64,000 bases of DNA from a bacterium (lineage in GTDB: Bacteria > Bacillota > Bacilli > Lactobacillales > Streptococcaceae), in contig CAJNBX010000002.1 of the NCBI GenBank assembly GCA_905221115.1, forward strand, positions 124,001 through 188,000. The letters are read 5' to 3'. Under the pieces are notes generated by a model. That model had not been told where the DNA came from, ran no database searches, and saw nothing but the letters and a program-made list of their open reading frames with translations. The translations under genes and the position numbers were made by a program. Shown here in pieces: positions 47,439-56,835 of the stretch (position 1 is the first letter of the stretch; every line of letters begins with the position of its first letter).

Positions 47439-48604
47439 ATGAAAAAGCAATCACTTTTTTTGTTCCAGGTATTATCCTGATTGGTGTTTCCTTGCGGACT
47501 CCTTTTACTGTTTTACCCATTATTTTGGGAGATATTTCGCAAGGTCTGGGGGTAGAAGTTAGTTCACTTGGTGTCTTGACCAGCCTTCCTCTCCTCATGT
47601 TTACCCTCTTCTCGCTCTTTTCTACCCGACTGGCTCAGAAAATCGGCTTAGAGCATCTCTTTACCTACAGCCTTTTCTTCTTGACCATCGGTTCTCTCAT
47701 TAGACTAATCAATCTACCCCTGCTCTATCTAGGAACCTTGATGGTTGGGGCAAGTATCGCAGTCATCAATGTTCTACTTCCTAGTCTCATCCAAGCCAAT
47801 CAACCAAAGAAGATTGGTTTTCTGACCACCTTATATGTAACCTCTATGGGGATTGCAACGGCTCTGGCCTCCTATCTGGCTGTGCCTATTACACAAGCCA
47901 GTTCTTGGAAAGGACTTATCATCCTCCTCACCCTGCTCTGTCTAGCAACTTTTTTAGTATGGCTCCCAAATCACCGCTATAATCACAAACTGGCTCCACA
48001 AACCAAACAAAAAAGCAAAGCAAAGGTCATGCGTAATAAACAGGTCTGGGCAGTTATTGTTTTTGCAGGTTTTCAATCCTTGCTCTTTTACACCGCTATG
48101 ACCTGGTTACCGACCATGGCTATCCATGCAGGTCTTTCCAGTCACGAAGCTGGCTTGCTGACTTCTATCTTCTCTCTGATTAGCATTCCTTTTTCAATGA
48201 CCATCCCAAGCCTGACAACCAGCTTGTCTACTCGTAACCGTCAGCTCATGCTCACTTTGGTTTCACTAGCTGGTGTGGTCGGCATTTCCATGCTCTTTTT
48301 CCCAGTCGGTAATTTCTTTTACTGGCTTGCCATCCATCTCCTCATCGGAACCGCAACCAGCGCCCTCTTCCCTTATCTCATGGTCAACTTTTCACTCAAG
48401 ACAAGCGCTCCTGAAAAGACAGCCCAATTATCTGGCCTTTCTCAAACAGGAGGCTATATCCTAGCAGCCTTTGGGCCGACTCTCTTTGGTTACAGTTTTG
48501 ACCTTTTCCACTCTTGGGTACCAGCTGTAGCTGCCCTCTTGCTCGTCGATCTCCTGATGACTGTGGCCCTCTTTACAGTGGACAGAGCCGATAAAATCCT
48601 CTAA
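47439..48604 (+). pseudogene. MFS transporter (CynX/NimT-like), frameshifted near its 5' end
   Basis: The natural start ATG at 47439 (RBS AGAGGTATTAT) opens MKKQSLF but runs to a stop at 47478-47480, because the T tract at 47455-47461 has seven T. With eight T the frame would read MKKQSLFFVPGIILIG and continue into the long frame (371 codons from 47492) encoding a 12-helix major-facilitator protein (LRTPFTVLPIILGDIS, KAKVMRNKQVWAVIVFAGFQ). So either a one-base loss inactivated the gene, or slippage at the T tract rescues it. The rest of the frame is intact. Family members export or import small anions or drugs. Confidence 0.8.
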
Positions 48605-48605
48605 A

Positions 48606-48632
48606 CTTCTAGTTTTTCCTAGAAGTTTTTTA
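48606..48632 (+). terminator. Terminator of the MFS gene
   Basis: CTTCTAG-TTTTTC-CTAGAAG followed by TTTTTTA, starting 2 bp after the stop. Confidence 0.85.
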
Positions 48633-48724
48633 TATATAAAAATTTTACACATTTCTCTTGACAGGGCTTTCTTTTAGATGTACAATATATGTGTAGAAAA
48701 ATTATATATAAAAATCTTACACAT
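48631..48724 (+). promoter_or_regulatory. Promoter and repeat operator of the PadR operon
   Basis: Promoter TTGACA (48658-48663), 17 bp, TACAAT (48681-48686). TATATATAAAAATTTTACACAT occurs at 48631-48652 and again (one change) at 48703-48724. An inverted copy starts with ATGTGTAG at 48689, so ATGTGTA (48689-48695) and TACACAT (48718-48724) form a palindrome just after the -10. The ATGTG...CACAT ends suit a PadR-type dimer. Confidence 0.7.
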
Positions 48725-48742
48725 TAGAAAAGGAGGTTCCCC

Positions 48743-49069
48743 ATGTACTTTCCAACATCCTCTGCCTTGATTGAATTTCTCATCTTGGCCGTACTGGAGC
48801 AGGATGATTCTTATGGTTATGAGATTAGCCAAACCATTAAGCTGATCGCTAATATCAAAGAATCCACACTCTATCCCATTCTCAAAAAATTGGAAGGCAA
48901 TAGCTTTCTGACAACTTATTCTAGAGAGTTCCAAGGTCGCATGCGCAAATACTACTCCTTGACAAATGGTGGTATAGAACAGCTCGTGACCCTAAAAGAT
49001 GAATGGGCACTCTATACAGACACCATCAATGGCATCATAGAAGGGAGTATCCGCCATGACAAGAACTGA
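48743..49069 (+). CDS. PadR-family transcriptional regulator
   Basis: A 108-residue winged-helix repressor: ALIEFLILAVLEQDDSYGYEISQTI and ESTLYPILKKLEGNSFLTTY are typical. RBS AAAAGGAGGTTCCCC. First gene of a four-gene operon; its end overlaps the DUF1700 gene by 14 bp. PadR proteins of this kind usually repress their own operon in response to a small molecule or envelope stress. Confidence 0.9.
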   Translation: MYFPTSSALIEFLILAVLEQDDSYGYEISQTIKLIANIKESTLYPILKKLEGNSFLTTYSREFQGRMRKYYSLTNGGIEQLVTLKDEWALYTDTINGIIEGSIRHDKN

Positions 49070-49649
49070 ATACCTGACTCAGCTAGAACTCTATCTCAAA
49101 AAACTGCCTCAGGCTGACCAAATTGAAGCCATGGACTATTTCAGGGAACTCTTTGACGATGCTGGAGTCGAAGGAGAAGAAGAACTCATCGCTAGCTTGG
49201 GAACTCCTAAGGAAGCAGCCCACGAAGTTCTATCAAATCTTCTAGATAAAAAAATCAATGAGGCACCTGCTCAAAAGAATAACCGACAAATTTTACATAT
49301 CGCCTTGTTAGCTCTCCTTGCAGCACCCATCGGTATTCCTCTGGGAATCGCCATCCTCGTGTCCCTGTTCGCAATCCTTGTGGCAGCCTTGACTGTCATT
49401 CTAGCTTTCTTTGCGGTTTCCATACTTGGTATCATCGGCGGATTCCTATTTTTAGTTGAAAGTTTCACTGTCCTAGCCCAAGCTAAATCAGCCTTTATCT
49501 TGATTTTTGGTTCTGGTTTACTGGCTATCGGTGCTTCTTCACTAGTCTTACTAGGTATTTCCTATGTAGCCCGCTTCTTCGGCCTACTCATTGTTCGCCT
49601 GGTGCAATTTGTTCTCAAAAAAGGAAAGAGAGGTGACCAGCATGCGTAA
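49056..49649 (+). CDS. DUF1700 membrane protein
   Basis: A 197-residue protein: N-terminal cytoplasmic domain (YLTQLELYLKKLPQADQIEA, AMDYFRELFDDAGVEGEEE, characteristic of DUF1700/HAAS) and about three to four helices (77-185). These families are paired with PadR regulators and an adhesin-like DUF4097 protein, exactly as here. Confidence 0.87.
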   Translation: MTRTEYLTQLELYLKKLPQADQIEAMDYFRELFDDAGVEGEEELIASLGTPKEAAHEVLSNLLDKKINEAPAQKNNRQILHIALLALLAAPIGIPLGIAILVSLFAILVAALTVILAFFAVSILGIIGGFLFLVESFTVLAQAKSAFILIFGSGLLAIGASSLVLLGISYVARFFGLLIVRLVQFVLKKGKRGDQHA

Positions 49650-50553
49650 ATTGACAAAAGGATTTCTCATTTTTGGTGTGGTGACTACCGTTATCGGATT
49701 TATCCTGCTCTTTGTAGGCATCCAATCTGACGGAATCAAGAGCCTACTTGCCATGTCCAAGGAACCTGTCTATGATAGTCGGATGGAAGAGCTGACCTTT
49801 GGCAAGGAAGTCGAAAACCTAGATATCACGCTCCACCAACACGCACTGACCATCACAGACTCTTTCGATGATCAAATCCACATTTCTTATCATCCATCTA
49901 TTTCTGCTAACCATGACCTTGTCACAAATCAAAACGATAAAACTCTAAGTCTCACTGATAAGAAACTGTCTGAAACTCCATTTCTCTCTTCTGGAATTGG
50001 CGGGATTCTCCATATCGCAAGTAGCTACTCTAGTCGTTTTAATGAAGTTATTCTCCAATTACCAAAAGGAAGAAGCCTAAAAGGAATCAACGTGTCAGCC
50101 AATCGTGGACAAACCAGTATCACTAATGCTAGTCTTGAAAATGCGACCCTCAATACAAACAGCTATATCCTCCGAATTAAAGGAAGTCGTATCAAAAACA
50201 GTAAACTCACAACCCCCAATATCGTTAATATCTTTGACACAGACCTTACAGATAGTCAGCTAGAGTCAACAGAGAAGCACTTCCGCGCTGAAAATATTAA
50301 AGTATATGGTAAAGTAGAACTATCTTCTAAAAATGCGCTCAGTATCATGCTAACTCAAAAAGAAAGCCAAGAAATTAACTTAGACCTCTCGAGTCACCAT
50401 GGTCCTATTTATCAGTTATCGAGAGATGAGAGTCAACGCCACCCCAACGAATTAAGCAACCCTTACAAAACTGAAAAAACTGATGCAAAAGGTCAACTCA
50501 TCGCTAAGGCTGATGATTATATTAGTCTTGAAACTACAGCTAACAGACCTTAA
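49642..50553 (+). CDS. DUF4097-type beta-helix adhesin-like membrane protein
   Basis: A 303-residue protein with an N-terminal helix (about 8-28) and an extracytoplasmic beta-helix-like domain (ENLDITLHQHALTITD, GINVSANRGQTSITNASLEN). The start at 49642 follows GAAAGAGAGGTGACCAGC and overlaps the DUF1700 gene by 8 bp; an upstream in-frame start is not supported. Third gene of the PadR operon. Confidence 0.8.
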   Translation: MRKLTKGFLIFGVVTTVIGFILLFVGIQSDGIKSLLAMSKEPVYDSRMEELTFGKEVENLDITLHQHALTITDSFDDQIHISYHPSISANHDLVTNQNDKTLSLTDKKLSETPFLSSGIGGILHIASSYSSRFNEVILQLPKGRSLKGINVSANRGQTSITNASLENATLNTNSYILRIKGSRIKNSKLTTPNIVNIFDTDLTDSQLESTEKHFRAENIKVYGKVELSSKNALSIMLTQKESQEINLDLSSHHGPIYQLSRDESQRHPNELSNPYKTEKTDAKGQLIAKADDYISLETTANRP

Positions 50554-50610
50554 TAAACCTATTTATATCGACCACTATGACACATAACCCACTAAAAAGG
50601 AGGTTCTACC

Positions 50611-51642
50611 ATGAAACAAGAATGGTTTGAAAGTAATGATTTTGTAAAAACAACAAGCAAGAACAAGGCTGAAGAAACGATAGCCGATCTCGATACACCG
50701 ATTGAAAAAAATACTCAAATAGAGGAGGACGTCTCTCAAGCTGAAGTCGAACTGGAAAGCCAGCAAGAAGAGAAAATTGAAACGCCTGAAAACGGTGAAG
50801 CGAGAACAGAAATAGAAGAAAAGAAAGCATTAGATTCTACTGAGGAAGAGCAAGACCTTTCTAAAGAAACAGAAAAAGTCACTATAGCTGAAGAGAGTCA
50901 AGAAGCACTTCCTCAGCAAAAACCAACCACGAAAGAGCCCCTTCTTATCAGTCAATCCTTAGAAAGTCCCTATATCCCCGACCAAGCTCCAAAATCTACG
51001 GATAGATGGAAAGAGCAAGCGCTTGATTTTTGGTCTTGGCTAGTGGAGGCTCTCAAATCTCCTACAAGCAAGCTTGAAACAAGTAGCACACACAGCTACA
51101 CAGCCTTTCTCTTGCTCATTCTGTTTTCTGCATCTTCCTTTTTCTTTAGTATCTACCACATCAAACAAGCCTACTATGGACATATAGCAACTATGCATAA
51201 TCACTTCCCTGAACAATTTGCTTCATTAAATCTCTTTTCGATTATCTCTATCCTAGTAGCAACAACGCTCTTCTTCTTTTCATTCCTCTTGGGCAGTTTC
51301 GTTGTGAGACGATTTATCTACCAAGAAAAGGACTGGACGCTAGAAAAGATTCTCCAACAATATAGTCAACTCTTGGCAATTCCAATCTTCCTCACTGCCA
51401 TTGCTAGTTTCTTTTCCTTCTTTGATAGCCTACGATTTACAGCCCTCTTGTGTGTGATTAGCATTGGAATCATTCTGCTTGCTAGTCTCCATATCATTAC
51501 AAGACCTAGTCAATCAAGTGAAACCGACTCCTTCTATCAGTTATTCTTATCTGTCCTTGTAAACGGAGTCATTATCCTCCTCTTCTTTGTAGCTGAAGTG
51601 GCACTAATTGGGGATTATCTTCGTATCTTGGCCTTTCTTTAA
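50611..51642 (+). CDS. Acidic membrane protein (DUF6574-like)
   Basis: 343 residues: a long Glu-rich N-terminal region (about 1-140) and five to six helices in the C-terminal 180 residues. RBS AAAAAGGAGGTTCTACC. It follows the PadR operon on the same strand after 57 bp with no terminator between, so it may be the fourth member. The function is unknown. Confidence 0.75.
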   Translation: MKQEWFESNDFVKTTSKNKAEETIADLDTPIEKNTQIEEDVSQAEVELESQQEEKIETPENGEARTEIEEKKALDSTEEEQDLSKETEKVTIAEESQEALPQQKPTTKEPLLISQSLESPYIPDQAPKSTDRWKEQALDFWSWLVEALKSPTSKLETSSTHSYTAFLLLILFSASSFFFSIYHIKQAYYGHIATMHNHFPEQFASLNLFSIISILVATTLFFFSFLLGSFVVRRFIYQEKDWTLEKILQQYSQLLAIPIFLTAIASFFSFFDSLRFTALLCVISIGIILLASLHIITRPSQSSETDSFYQLFLSVLVNGVIILLFFVAEVALIGDYLRILAFL

Positions 51643-51647
51643 GATTC

Positions 51648-51675
51648 AATCCTGTCTTTCACGGCAGGATTTTTT
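51648..51675 (+). terminator. Terminator of the PadR operon
   Basis: AATCCTG / CAGGATT stem followed by TTTTT, 6 bp after the stop. Confidence 0.85.
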
Positions 51676-51682
51676 ATATGCT

Positions 51683-51706
51683 AAAAAGCAAGTCGATTGA
51701 CCTGCT
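51683..51706 (-). terminator. Terminator of the DUF4299 gene
   Basis: On the minus strand AGCAGGT pairs with ACTTGCT (one G-U) and is followed by TTTTTAG, 7 bp after the stop at 51713. Confidence 0.75.
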
Positions 51707-51712
51707 TCTGAT

Positions 51713-52573
51713 TTACTCCTCTTGTGCTAATGCTTTAAAATCTTTGTCTAAGATGGGTTGCACTTCTAATTGATTGGCGTCTAGTTGGTGGTAAGATGCT
51801 GATGGTAGTGACTCTAAGAATCTTTCATAGTCCAAGCGAGCGATGGCTTCATAGTCTTCTGGTTTAGAGCCATCTCCTGTAATTTGAACCAAGTCAATCT
51901 CCCACTGCACTTCCTTATCCACCAATTGCTCAATATAGGCAGCAGGAACAAATGGTTCTCTCGGTAATACTGTCTTGACTCCTTGAGCCAAATGGTAAAC
52001 ACCGTGAACCTGTCCTTCTCCATCCTGATAGAAGGAAACTCTTGCAAAGTAAGCATCCGTCTCTTGAACCGCACGTACACGTGCTTCAAACTGAGCCAAG
52101 CCATCTGCCTCTAAAAAGCTTTTCAAGTCCTCATGACTAAAGAAAACAGGATTAAAAATTCCTTGGCAAATCGTAAAACGAGCCGCAGTGTCTGCAATAT
52201 GAGCTTGGATACTTGCTTGGAAATAATCTTCAAAATCAAAACCATCTAGTCCTTCAATCTCAGTTCCTGTATAAGCAAGCAGAGCATCTAAAAATGATTT
52301 GATAATCTGCCAGTCTGTCTTCGTGAGTAGGTCAGGAAGCTCGACACGGTAAGCCTTTTGACCATCAGCATAACTGACCTTAAAGAGAAATTGTGATTGC
52401 CTAACTATCGCACACTCGATATACTCGAGACGATTAAGAGGCTGACGGAGATAGACAGCATCATAGCTATGTGACTCCAAACCGTCTACCAAGGACAAGA
52501 TAGACTTGGCAGTCAAAATCTCCTGTTCTCCTAAAATGCTCTGTTTATTTGGAATAAAAAATGTTTTCGTCAT
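51713..52573 (-). CDS. DUF4299-like cytoplasmic protein
   Basis: A 286-residue soluble acidic protein without signal peptide or membrane segment. It resembles the DUF4299 proteins found at this locus in mitis-group streptococci. Start at 52573 after AAAGGAGTCCAGTT; an in-frame start 27 bp upstream lacks an RBS. No catalytic motif is visible and the function is unknown. Confidence 0.75.
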   Translation of the reverse strand: MTKTFFIPNKQSILGEQEILTAKSILSLVDGLESHSYDAVYLRQPLNRLEYIECAIVRQSQFLFKVSYADGQKAYRVELPDLLTKTDWQIIKSFLDALLAYTGTEIEGLDGFDFEDYFQASIQAHIADTAARFTICQGIFNPVFFSHEDLKSFLEADGLAQFEARVRAVQETDAYFARVSFYQDGEGQVHGVYHLAQGVKTVLPREPFVPAAYIEQLVDKEVQWEIDLVQITGDGSKPEDYEAIARLDYERFLESLPSASYHQLDANQLEVQPILDKDFKALAQEE

Positions 52574-52666
52574 AACTGGACTCCTTTTGAAATCGTTCAC
52601 ACATAGTATACCCTATTTTTCTGAAAGATACAGAAACAAACTTTAGATTTTTGAGTAAAAAACATA

Positions 52667-52691
52667 GAAAAACAGCCCCTAAGGACTGTTT
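52667..52691 (-). terminator. Terminator of trhO
   Basis: AACAGTCC-TTAG-GGGGCTGTT followed by TTTTCTATG on the minus strand, directly after the trhO stop. Confidence 0.7.
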
Positions 52692-52695
52692 AATC

Positions 52696-53682
52696 TTATA
52701 CAGTAGCTGCTTGATCCAAGCTTTCACCGATAGCGGCTAGGCGCTCGACAACTTCAGCTTGTGTCAATTCATTTTCTGAAACATAGCGGTTACGTGGGTG
52801 AACACGGCACTCGTGTGAGCATCCACGAAGGTACTTGTCTTCATTTTCTTCTGATGTCAAGATACGACGGTTACAGAATGGATTTCCACAGTTGACATAA
52901 CGTTCACATGGTGTTCCATCAAACCAGTCTTTTCCTACAATAGTTGGGTTAACGTGGTTAACATCTACGGCAATACGCTCGTCAAAGACATACATTTTTC
53001 CATCCCAAAGCTCACCTTGGACTTCGGGGTCTTTACCGTAAGTTGCAATTCCTCCGTGCAATTGACCAACATCTTTGTAGCCTTCACGGACCATCCAACC
53101 TGAGAATTTCTCACAGCGAACGCCACCTGTACAGTAAACCACGACACGCTTGTCCATGAATTTTTCCTTGTTATCACGAACCCATTGTGGTAACTCACGG
53201 AAGTTGCGGATGTCTGGGCGGATAGCCCCACGGAAATGTCCTAGATCATACTCGTAATCGTTACGTGTGTCAAGGACAACTGTATCTTCGTCAAGAAGGG
53301 CTTCTTTGAACTCTTTTGGAGACAAGTAGGCACCTGTTGTTTCAAGTGGGTTGATGTCGTTGTCAAAGTTATCATCCTCCAAACCAAGGTGGACAATTTC
53401 TTTCTTGTAGCGAACAAACATCTTCTTGAAGGCTTGTTCATTTTCTTCATCAATCTTGAACCAGAGATCTTCCATGCCTGGGAGGCTGTGAACGTAGTCC
53501 ATGTATTTTTGAGTTGTTTCGTAATCACCTGAAACTGTTCCGTTAATTCCCTCGTCAGCGACTAGGATACGGCCTTTAAGGCCGATTGATTTACAGAAAG
53601 CCAAGTGGTCTGCAGCAAATTGCTCTGCATTTTCAATTGGAGTGTAAAGGTAGTAAAGTAAGACACGAATATCTTTTGCCAT
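52696..53682 (-). CDS. trhO: tRNA uridine(34) hydroxylase TrhO (rhodanese-like)
   Basis: A 328-residue YceA/TrhO protein that forms 5-hydroxyuridine at tRNA position 34. N-terminal ferredoxin-like domain ([19 protein letters not shown]), central rhodanese domain with catalytic Cys in [17 protein letters not shown], and a Cys-rich C-terminus ([16 protein letters not shown]). Start at 53682; an in-frame start 45 bp upstream is less likely. Confidence 0.92.
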   Translation of the reverse strand: MAKDIRVLLYYLYTPIENAEQFAADHLAFCKSIGLKGRILVADEGINGTVSGDYETTQKYMDYVHSLPGMEDLWFKIDEENEQAFKKMFVRYKKEIVHLGLEDDNFDNDINPLETTGAYLSPKEFKEALLDEDTVVLDTRNDYEYDLGHFRGAIRPDIRNFRELPQWVRDNKEKFMDKRVVVYCTGGVRCEKFSGWMVREGYKDVGQLHGGIATYGKDPEVQGELWDGKMYVFDERIAVDVNHVNPTIVGKDWFDGTPCERYVNCGNPFCNRRILTSEENEDKYLRGCSHECRVHPRNRYVSENELTQAEVVERLAAIGESLDQAATV

Positions 53683-53814
53683 AAGATTTGTTCTCTTTTC
53701 TATTATTAAATTTTCAGAATTTTTCATCTAACTATACTAGTATACCTGCTTGAGAAAACGAATGCAATTTATTTGACTGGAAATTTATAGAAAGAGTCCT
53801 ATCCCTGTACTTCA

Positions 53815-54111
53815 TCAGTAGCCATAGCGAATGGCTGATAATTCTCTCAATTTTTTGATTTGCTCGGCTTGACTTTCTGATAAAATCAGCTTATTGTCAA
53901 TCAACATACGTGAGATATCAACATTCATTTGACTCAATATAAACGGAATAGAGGTCCCATCGTCCTTTAATCGTTTTTTATAACTCACTAACTGATTTTT
54001 CAAGGGAGTCAGCTGAGGCGTATCCTTTATACCTTCCAGTAGGTGATCTATGATCGTCATGGCTTCACAACGCCTTTCACTTCCTCCAGCAAACCACTTT
54101 AATGGTGTCAT
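53815..54111 (-). CDS. Enterocin A immunity-like protein
   Basis: A 98-residue four-helix bundle protein resembling the class IIa bacteriocin immunity family (EntA_Immun): IDHLLEGIKDTPQLTPLKNQ, KRLKDDGTSIPFILSQMNVD. Start at 54111 after GGAGGAAAATAAGA. No bacteriocin precursor is adjacent; a CPBP protease gene precedes it on the same strand. It probably protects against a bacteriocin from another strain or from another locus. Confidence 0.8.
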   Translation of the reverse strand: MTPLKWFAGGSERRCEAMTIIDHLLEGIKDTPQLTPLKNQLVSYKKRLKDDGTSIPFILSQMNVDISRMLIDNKLILSESQAEQIKKLRELSAIRYGY

Positions 54112-54180
54112 TCTTATTTTCCTCCTGAAATTCACTTATAAATTTGATAAACTATCATTCCTAACTCTCGTACCAATATT

Positions 54181-54870
54181 TTACCCAAATACCCTGTGTA
54201 AAAAAGTCAGCAAAAATGGTAATGTCGCGAAAATATTATTAATCACATGCACCGCATAGGAAGGATAAATGTTCTTGGTATAGCGGGTCAAACTAGCAAA
54301 GATGATGCCAACTGTTGCAAAGACGAAGATATCTAACAAACTAGGCAGGCTTGAAAAATGAGGAAGAGCAAATAAAATTGACGGAAGAAGCAAATCAAGG
54401 CCAAATCTCGAATGCTTAAAAAAGGCGTGTTGCAGTAATCCTCTATAGATTAGCTCTTCCATAAGTGGAGTCAGAAAGAACAAAGTTATATAGATACCTA
54501 GCTCAGCAAAGTTGCTCCCACTATAACCGATCAATACAGCCCAACCTTCAGCAGTTGACTGAACATGTTTAGCTGTCTGAACGTTAAAAGAGATCTGGAG
54601 CACTACCACTAATACTGTCAAAATCGAATACCAAAGCCATTTTTTTCTTGGAATGTGAAAGAGATAACCATGACCTGTCTTAACCAGAATCCAAATCATG
54701 ACTCCGCTAAATAGCAAACTCAAGAGATTTTGAATCCAGACGAAATTGCCAATCTGGGAAGAAAATTGCCAATAATTTTGGACAATAAGCGTCAGCTGAG
54801 AAAGACCAAATACGAAAAATAAGTAAGACAAGACTGCACTTATTTTGAATAGAAGTTGATACTTTTTCAT
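54181..54870 (-). CDS. CPBP intramembrane metalloprotease
   Basis: A 229-residue membrane protein with about seven helices. The Abi/CaaX-protease motif EELIYRGLLQHAFF (Glu-Glu pair near 143) and the following HFSSLPS His are present. Such proteins are common next to bacteriocin loci as maturation or self-immunity proteases. RBS AAAGGAGAGTTCAT. Confidence 0.85.
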   Translation of the reverse strand: MKKYQLLFKISAVLSYLFFVFGLSQLTLIVQNYWQFSSQIGNFVWIQNLLSLLFSGVMIWILVKTGHGYLFHIPRKKWLWYSILTVLVVVLQISFNVQTAKHVQSTAEGWAVLIGYSGSNFAELGIYITLFFLTPLMEELIYRGLLQHAFFKHSRFGLDLLLPSILFALPHFSSLPSLLDIFVFATVGIIFASLTRYTKNIYPSYAVHVINNIFATLPFLLTFLHRVFG

Positions 54871-55017
54871 ATGAACTCTCCTTTGTAAACTCGAGACATC
54901 TCTAATATAAGCGATACTTTCCTAAATCCTTACTCTAAATCCTAAATAGTGCTTGAGATTTCCTGAATGGTTAAATAATGATAAAAAAGCACGGATATCT
55001 ATGCTATCGTTTCAAAA

Positions 55018-55059
55018 AATCACTGCCTCCCCCAGATAAGCCTGAGGAAAACAGTGATT
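55018..55059 (-). terminator. Terminator of the sugar ABC transporter operon
   Basis: AATCACTG / CAGTGATT outer stem with an inner CCTC/GAGG arm, followed by TTTTGAAAC on the minus strand. Confidence 0.8.
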
Positions 55060-55102
55060 CAGTTTTTAGGAATTAGGAATGAATACACGAAATCAATTAT
55101 TC

Positions 55103-56581
55103 TTATGATTTTTTGTTTTTCAAGAATTCATCGTATTGTTTTTGCATTTCGTTCAATACTTTTTCGTAGGCACCTTCAGATTTCAATTTTTCCATCAATT
55201 CTGGAATAGCTTTGTCTGGGTCTACAGTACCAGTGTTGATAGCTGTATCGAATTGTTGCATTGTGTTAGAGATAGCTGAGATTTCAGATTTCACATTGTC
55301 AGTGTTAAAGATGAATCCAAGCGCTGGAGATTCTTTAGCTTCAGCCAATTGTTTTTTAGAATCTTCGATTTGTTGGTCTGTAACGTTTTCATTGATGTAA
55401 AGAATCCAGTTATTACCAGTGTTCCATCCACCCATGTGAGTGTTTCCTTTGTAGCCATCAAGGACTTTAACACGGTTTTCTTTACCTGCAAGTTTTTCCC
55501 AGTTCTTGCCTTCTGGACCATAAACAAGACCGTTCAAGAGTTCTGCGTTAGTGTTCAAGAGGTTCAACACTTCCATTGATTTTTCTTTGTTCTTAGAGTT
55601 GTTTGAGATAACAAAGTTAGCAACTTGTGTTGTTTGGTTTTTCTTGATGAAGTTAGTAATTGGTTTGATTTGGATATCTTTGTTAGCAACACGTGAAAGC
55701 AAGCTGTTACCGTAGTCAGCTGGCCCTACTGTTTCTTCACGAACGAACCAAGTATCTTGTTGAAGGTCAAATGAAGTATCGCTTGTGGCTACGTCTTTTG
55801 GAATATATCCAGCTTCATAGAATTTGTGAAGAGTCTTCAAGTGTTCTTTGAAACGAGGTACTTCGTAACGGTTTACGATCTTAGTAGTGTCCCCTTCAAG
55901 GTCGATAACAAATGGAAGTCCATTTGGAACTGGGTAGTCAAAGTTATCAGATGGGATGAAGTTCTTAGTAACCGCAAATGGCACTACATCTGGAGCTTTT
56001 TCTTTGATTTGTTTCAAGACTGGTTCAAGTGTTTCGTATGAAGTGACACCTGAAATATCGATACCGTATTTAGCAAGAAGAGTTCCGTTGAAGGCGAAGT
56101 TTTGAGATGATGCAACGTTGGCTGCAACTGGAACTGCGTAAATTTTACCGTTAATGCTGTTACCTTTGATGTAAGCTGGGTCAAGTGCTTTGTAAAGGTC
56201 TTTACCTTCTTTTTTGTACAATTCTGTCAAGTCAGCATAGGCACCTTTTTGAGCATTTACAACATAGTTAGATGCAAAGGCGATATCGTAGTTTTCACCA
56301 GATGATGTGATAACTGACATTTTCTTATCATAGTCACCCCATCCAAGATATTGGATATCCAATTTAGCACCAACTTTTTCTTCGATAATTTTGTTAGCAT
56401 TTGCTAGCAATTCATCCAAGTTATCTGGTTTGTCACCGATTTGGTACATTTTGATAACAGGTTTGTCACCTGAATCAGCAGCTTTTTTGCTGTTACCTGT
56501 CAAATTTCCACAAGCAGCAAGACCTGCAGCCAAAGCGACTACACTAGCAGATGCAAAAGCATATTTTTTCCAGTTTTTCAT
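55103..56581 (-). CDS. Sugar ABC transporter substrate-binding lipoprotein
   Basis: A 492-residue family-1 (LplA-like) extracellular binding lipoprotein: signal peptide with lipobox AGLAAC (Cys24), then KPVIKMYQIGDKPDNLDEL and typical sugar-binding repeats. The start at 56581 follows AAAAAAGGAGTTTTTATC; in-frame codons upstream lie in the BOX element and are not used. Transcribed after two permease genes. The substrate is probably an oligosaccharide or N-glycan fragment, by context. Confidence 0.9.
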   Translation of the reverse strand: MKNWKKYAFASASVVALAAGLAACGNLTGNSKKAADSGDKPVIKMYQIGDKPDNLDELLANANKIIEEKVGAKLDIQYLGWGDYDKKMSVITSSGENYDIAFASNYVVNAQKGAYADLTELYKKEGKDLYKALDPAYIKGNSINGKIYAVPVAANVASSQNFAFNGTLLAKYGIDISGVTSYETLEPVLKQIKEKAPDVVPFAVTKNFIPSDNFDYPVPNGLPFVIDLEGDTTKIVNRYEVPRFKEHLKTLHKFYEAGYIPKDVATSDTSFDLQQDTWFVREETVGPADYGNSLLSRVANKDIQIKPITNFIKKNQTTQVANFVISNNSKNKEKSMEVLNLLNTNAELLNGLVYGPEGKNWEKLAGKENRVKVLDGYKGNTHMGGWNTGNNWILYINENVTDQQIEDSKKQLAEAKESPALGFIFNTDNVKSEISAISNTMQQFDTAINTGTVDPDKAIPELMEKLKSEGAYEKVLNEMQKQYDEFLKNKKS

Positions 56582-56632
56582 GATAAAAACTCCTTTTTTT
56601 ATTTTTAAACTTATAAACAATGTAATGATCTT

Positions 56633-56782
56633 ATACTCAATGAAAATCAAAGAGCAAACTAGGAAACTAACCGCAGGTTGCTCAAAACACTGTTTTGAGG
56701 TTGCAGATAGAACTGACGAAGTCAGTAACATCTATACGGCAAGGCGACGTTGACGCGGTTTGAAGAGATTTTCGAAGAGTAT
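56633..56782 (-). repeat. BOX element (reverse orientation)
   Basis: About 150 bp, intact boxC-boxB-boxA order when read on the plus strand: ATACTCAATGAAAATCAAAG, then CTCAAAACACTGTTTTGAG, ACTGACGAAGTCAGT and ACGGCAAGGCGACGTTGACG, ending GATTTTCGAAGAGTATT. It lies between the permease and binding-protein genes. Confidence 0.95.
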
Positions 56783-56835
56783 TAACTTCACACAAGGGAA
56801 GTTGGGAACTGAGAAATGTTCTTTCTCAACAAGCA

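Noticed and set aside
56391-56753. Plus-strand frame over the binding-protein 5' end and BOX
   Set aside because: It is antisense to a lipoprotein signal peptide plus repeat sequence.
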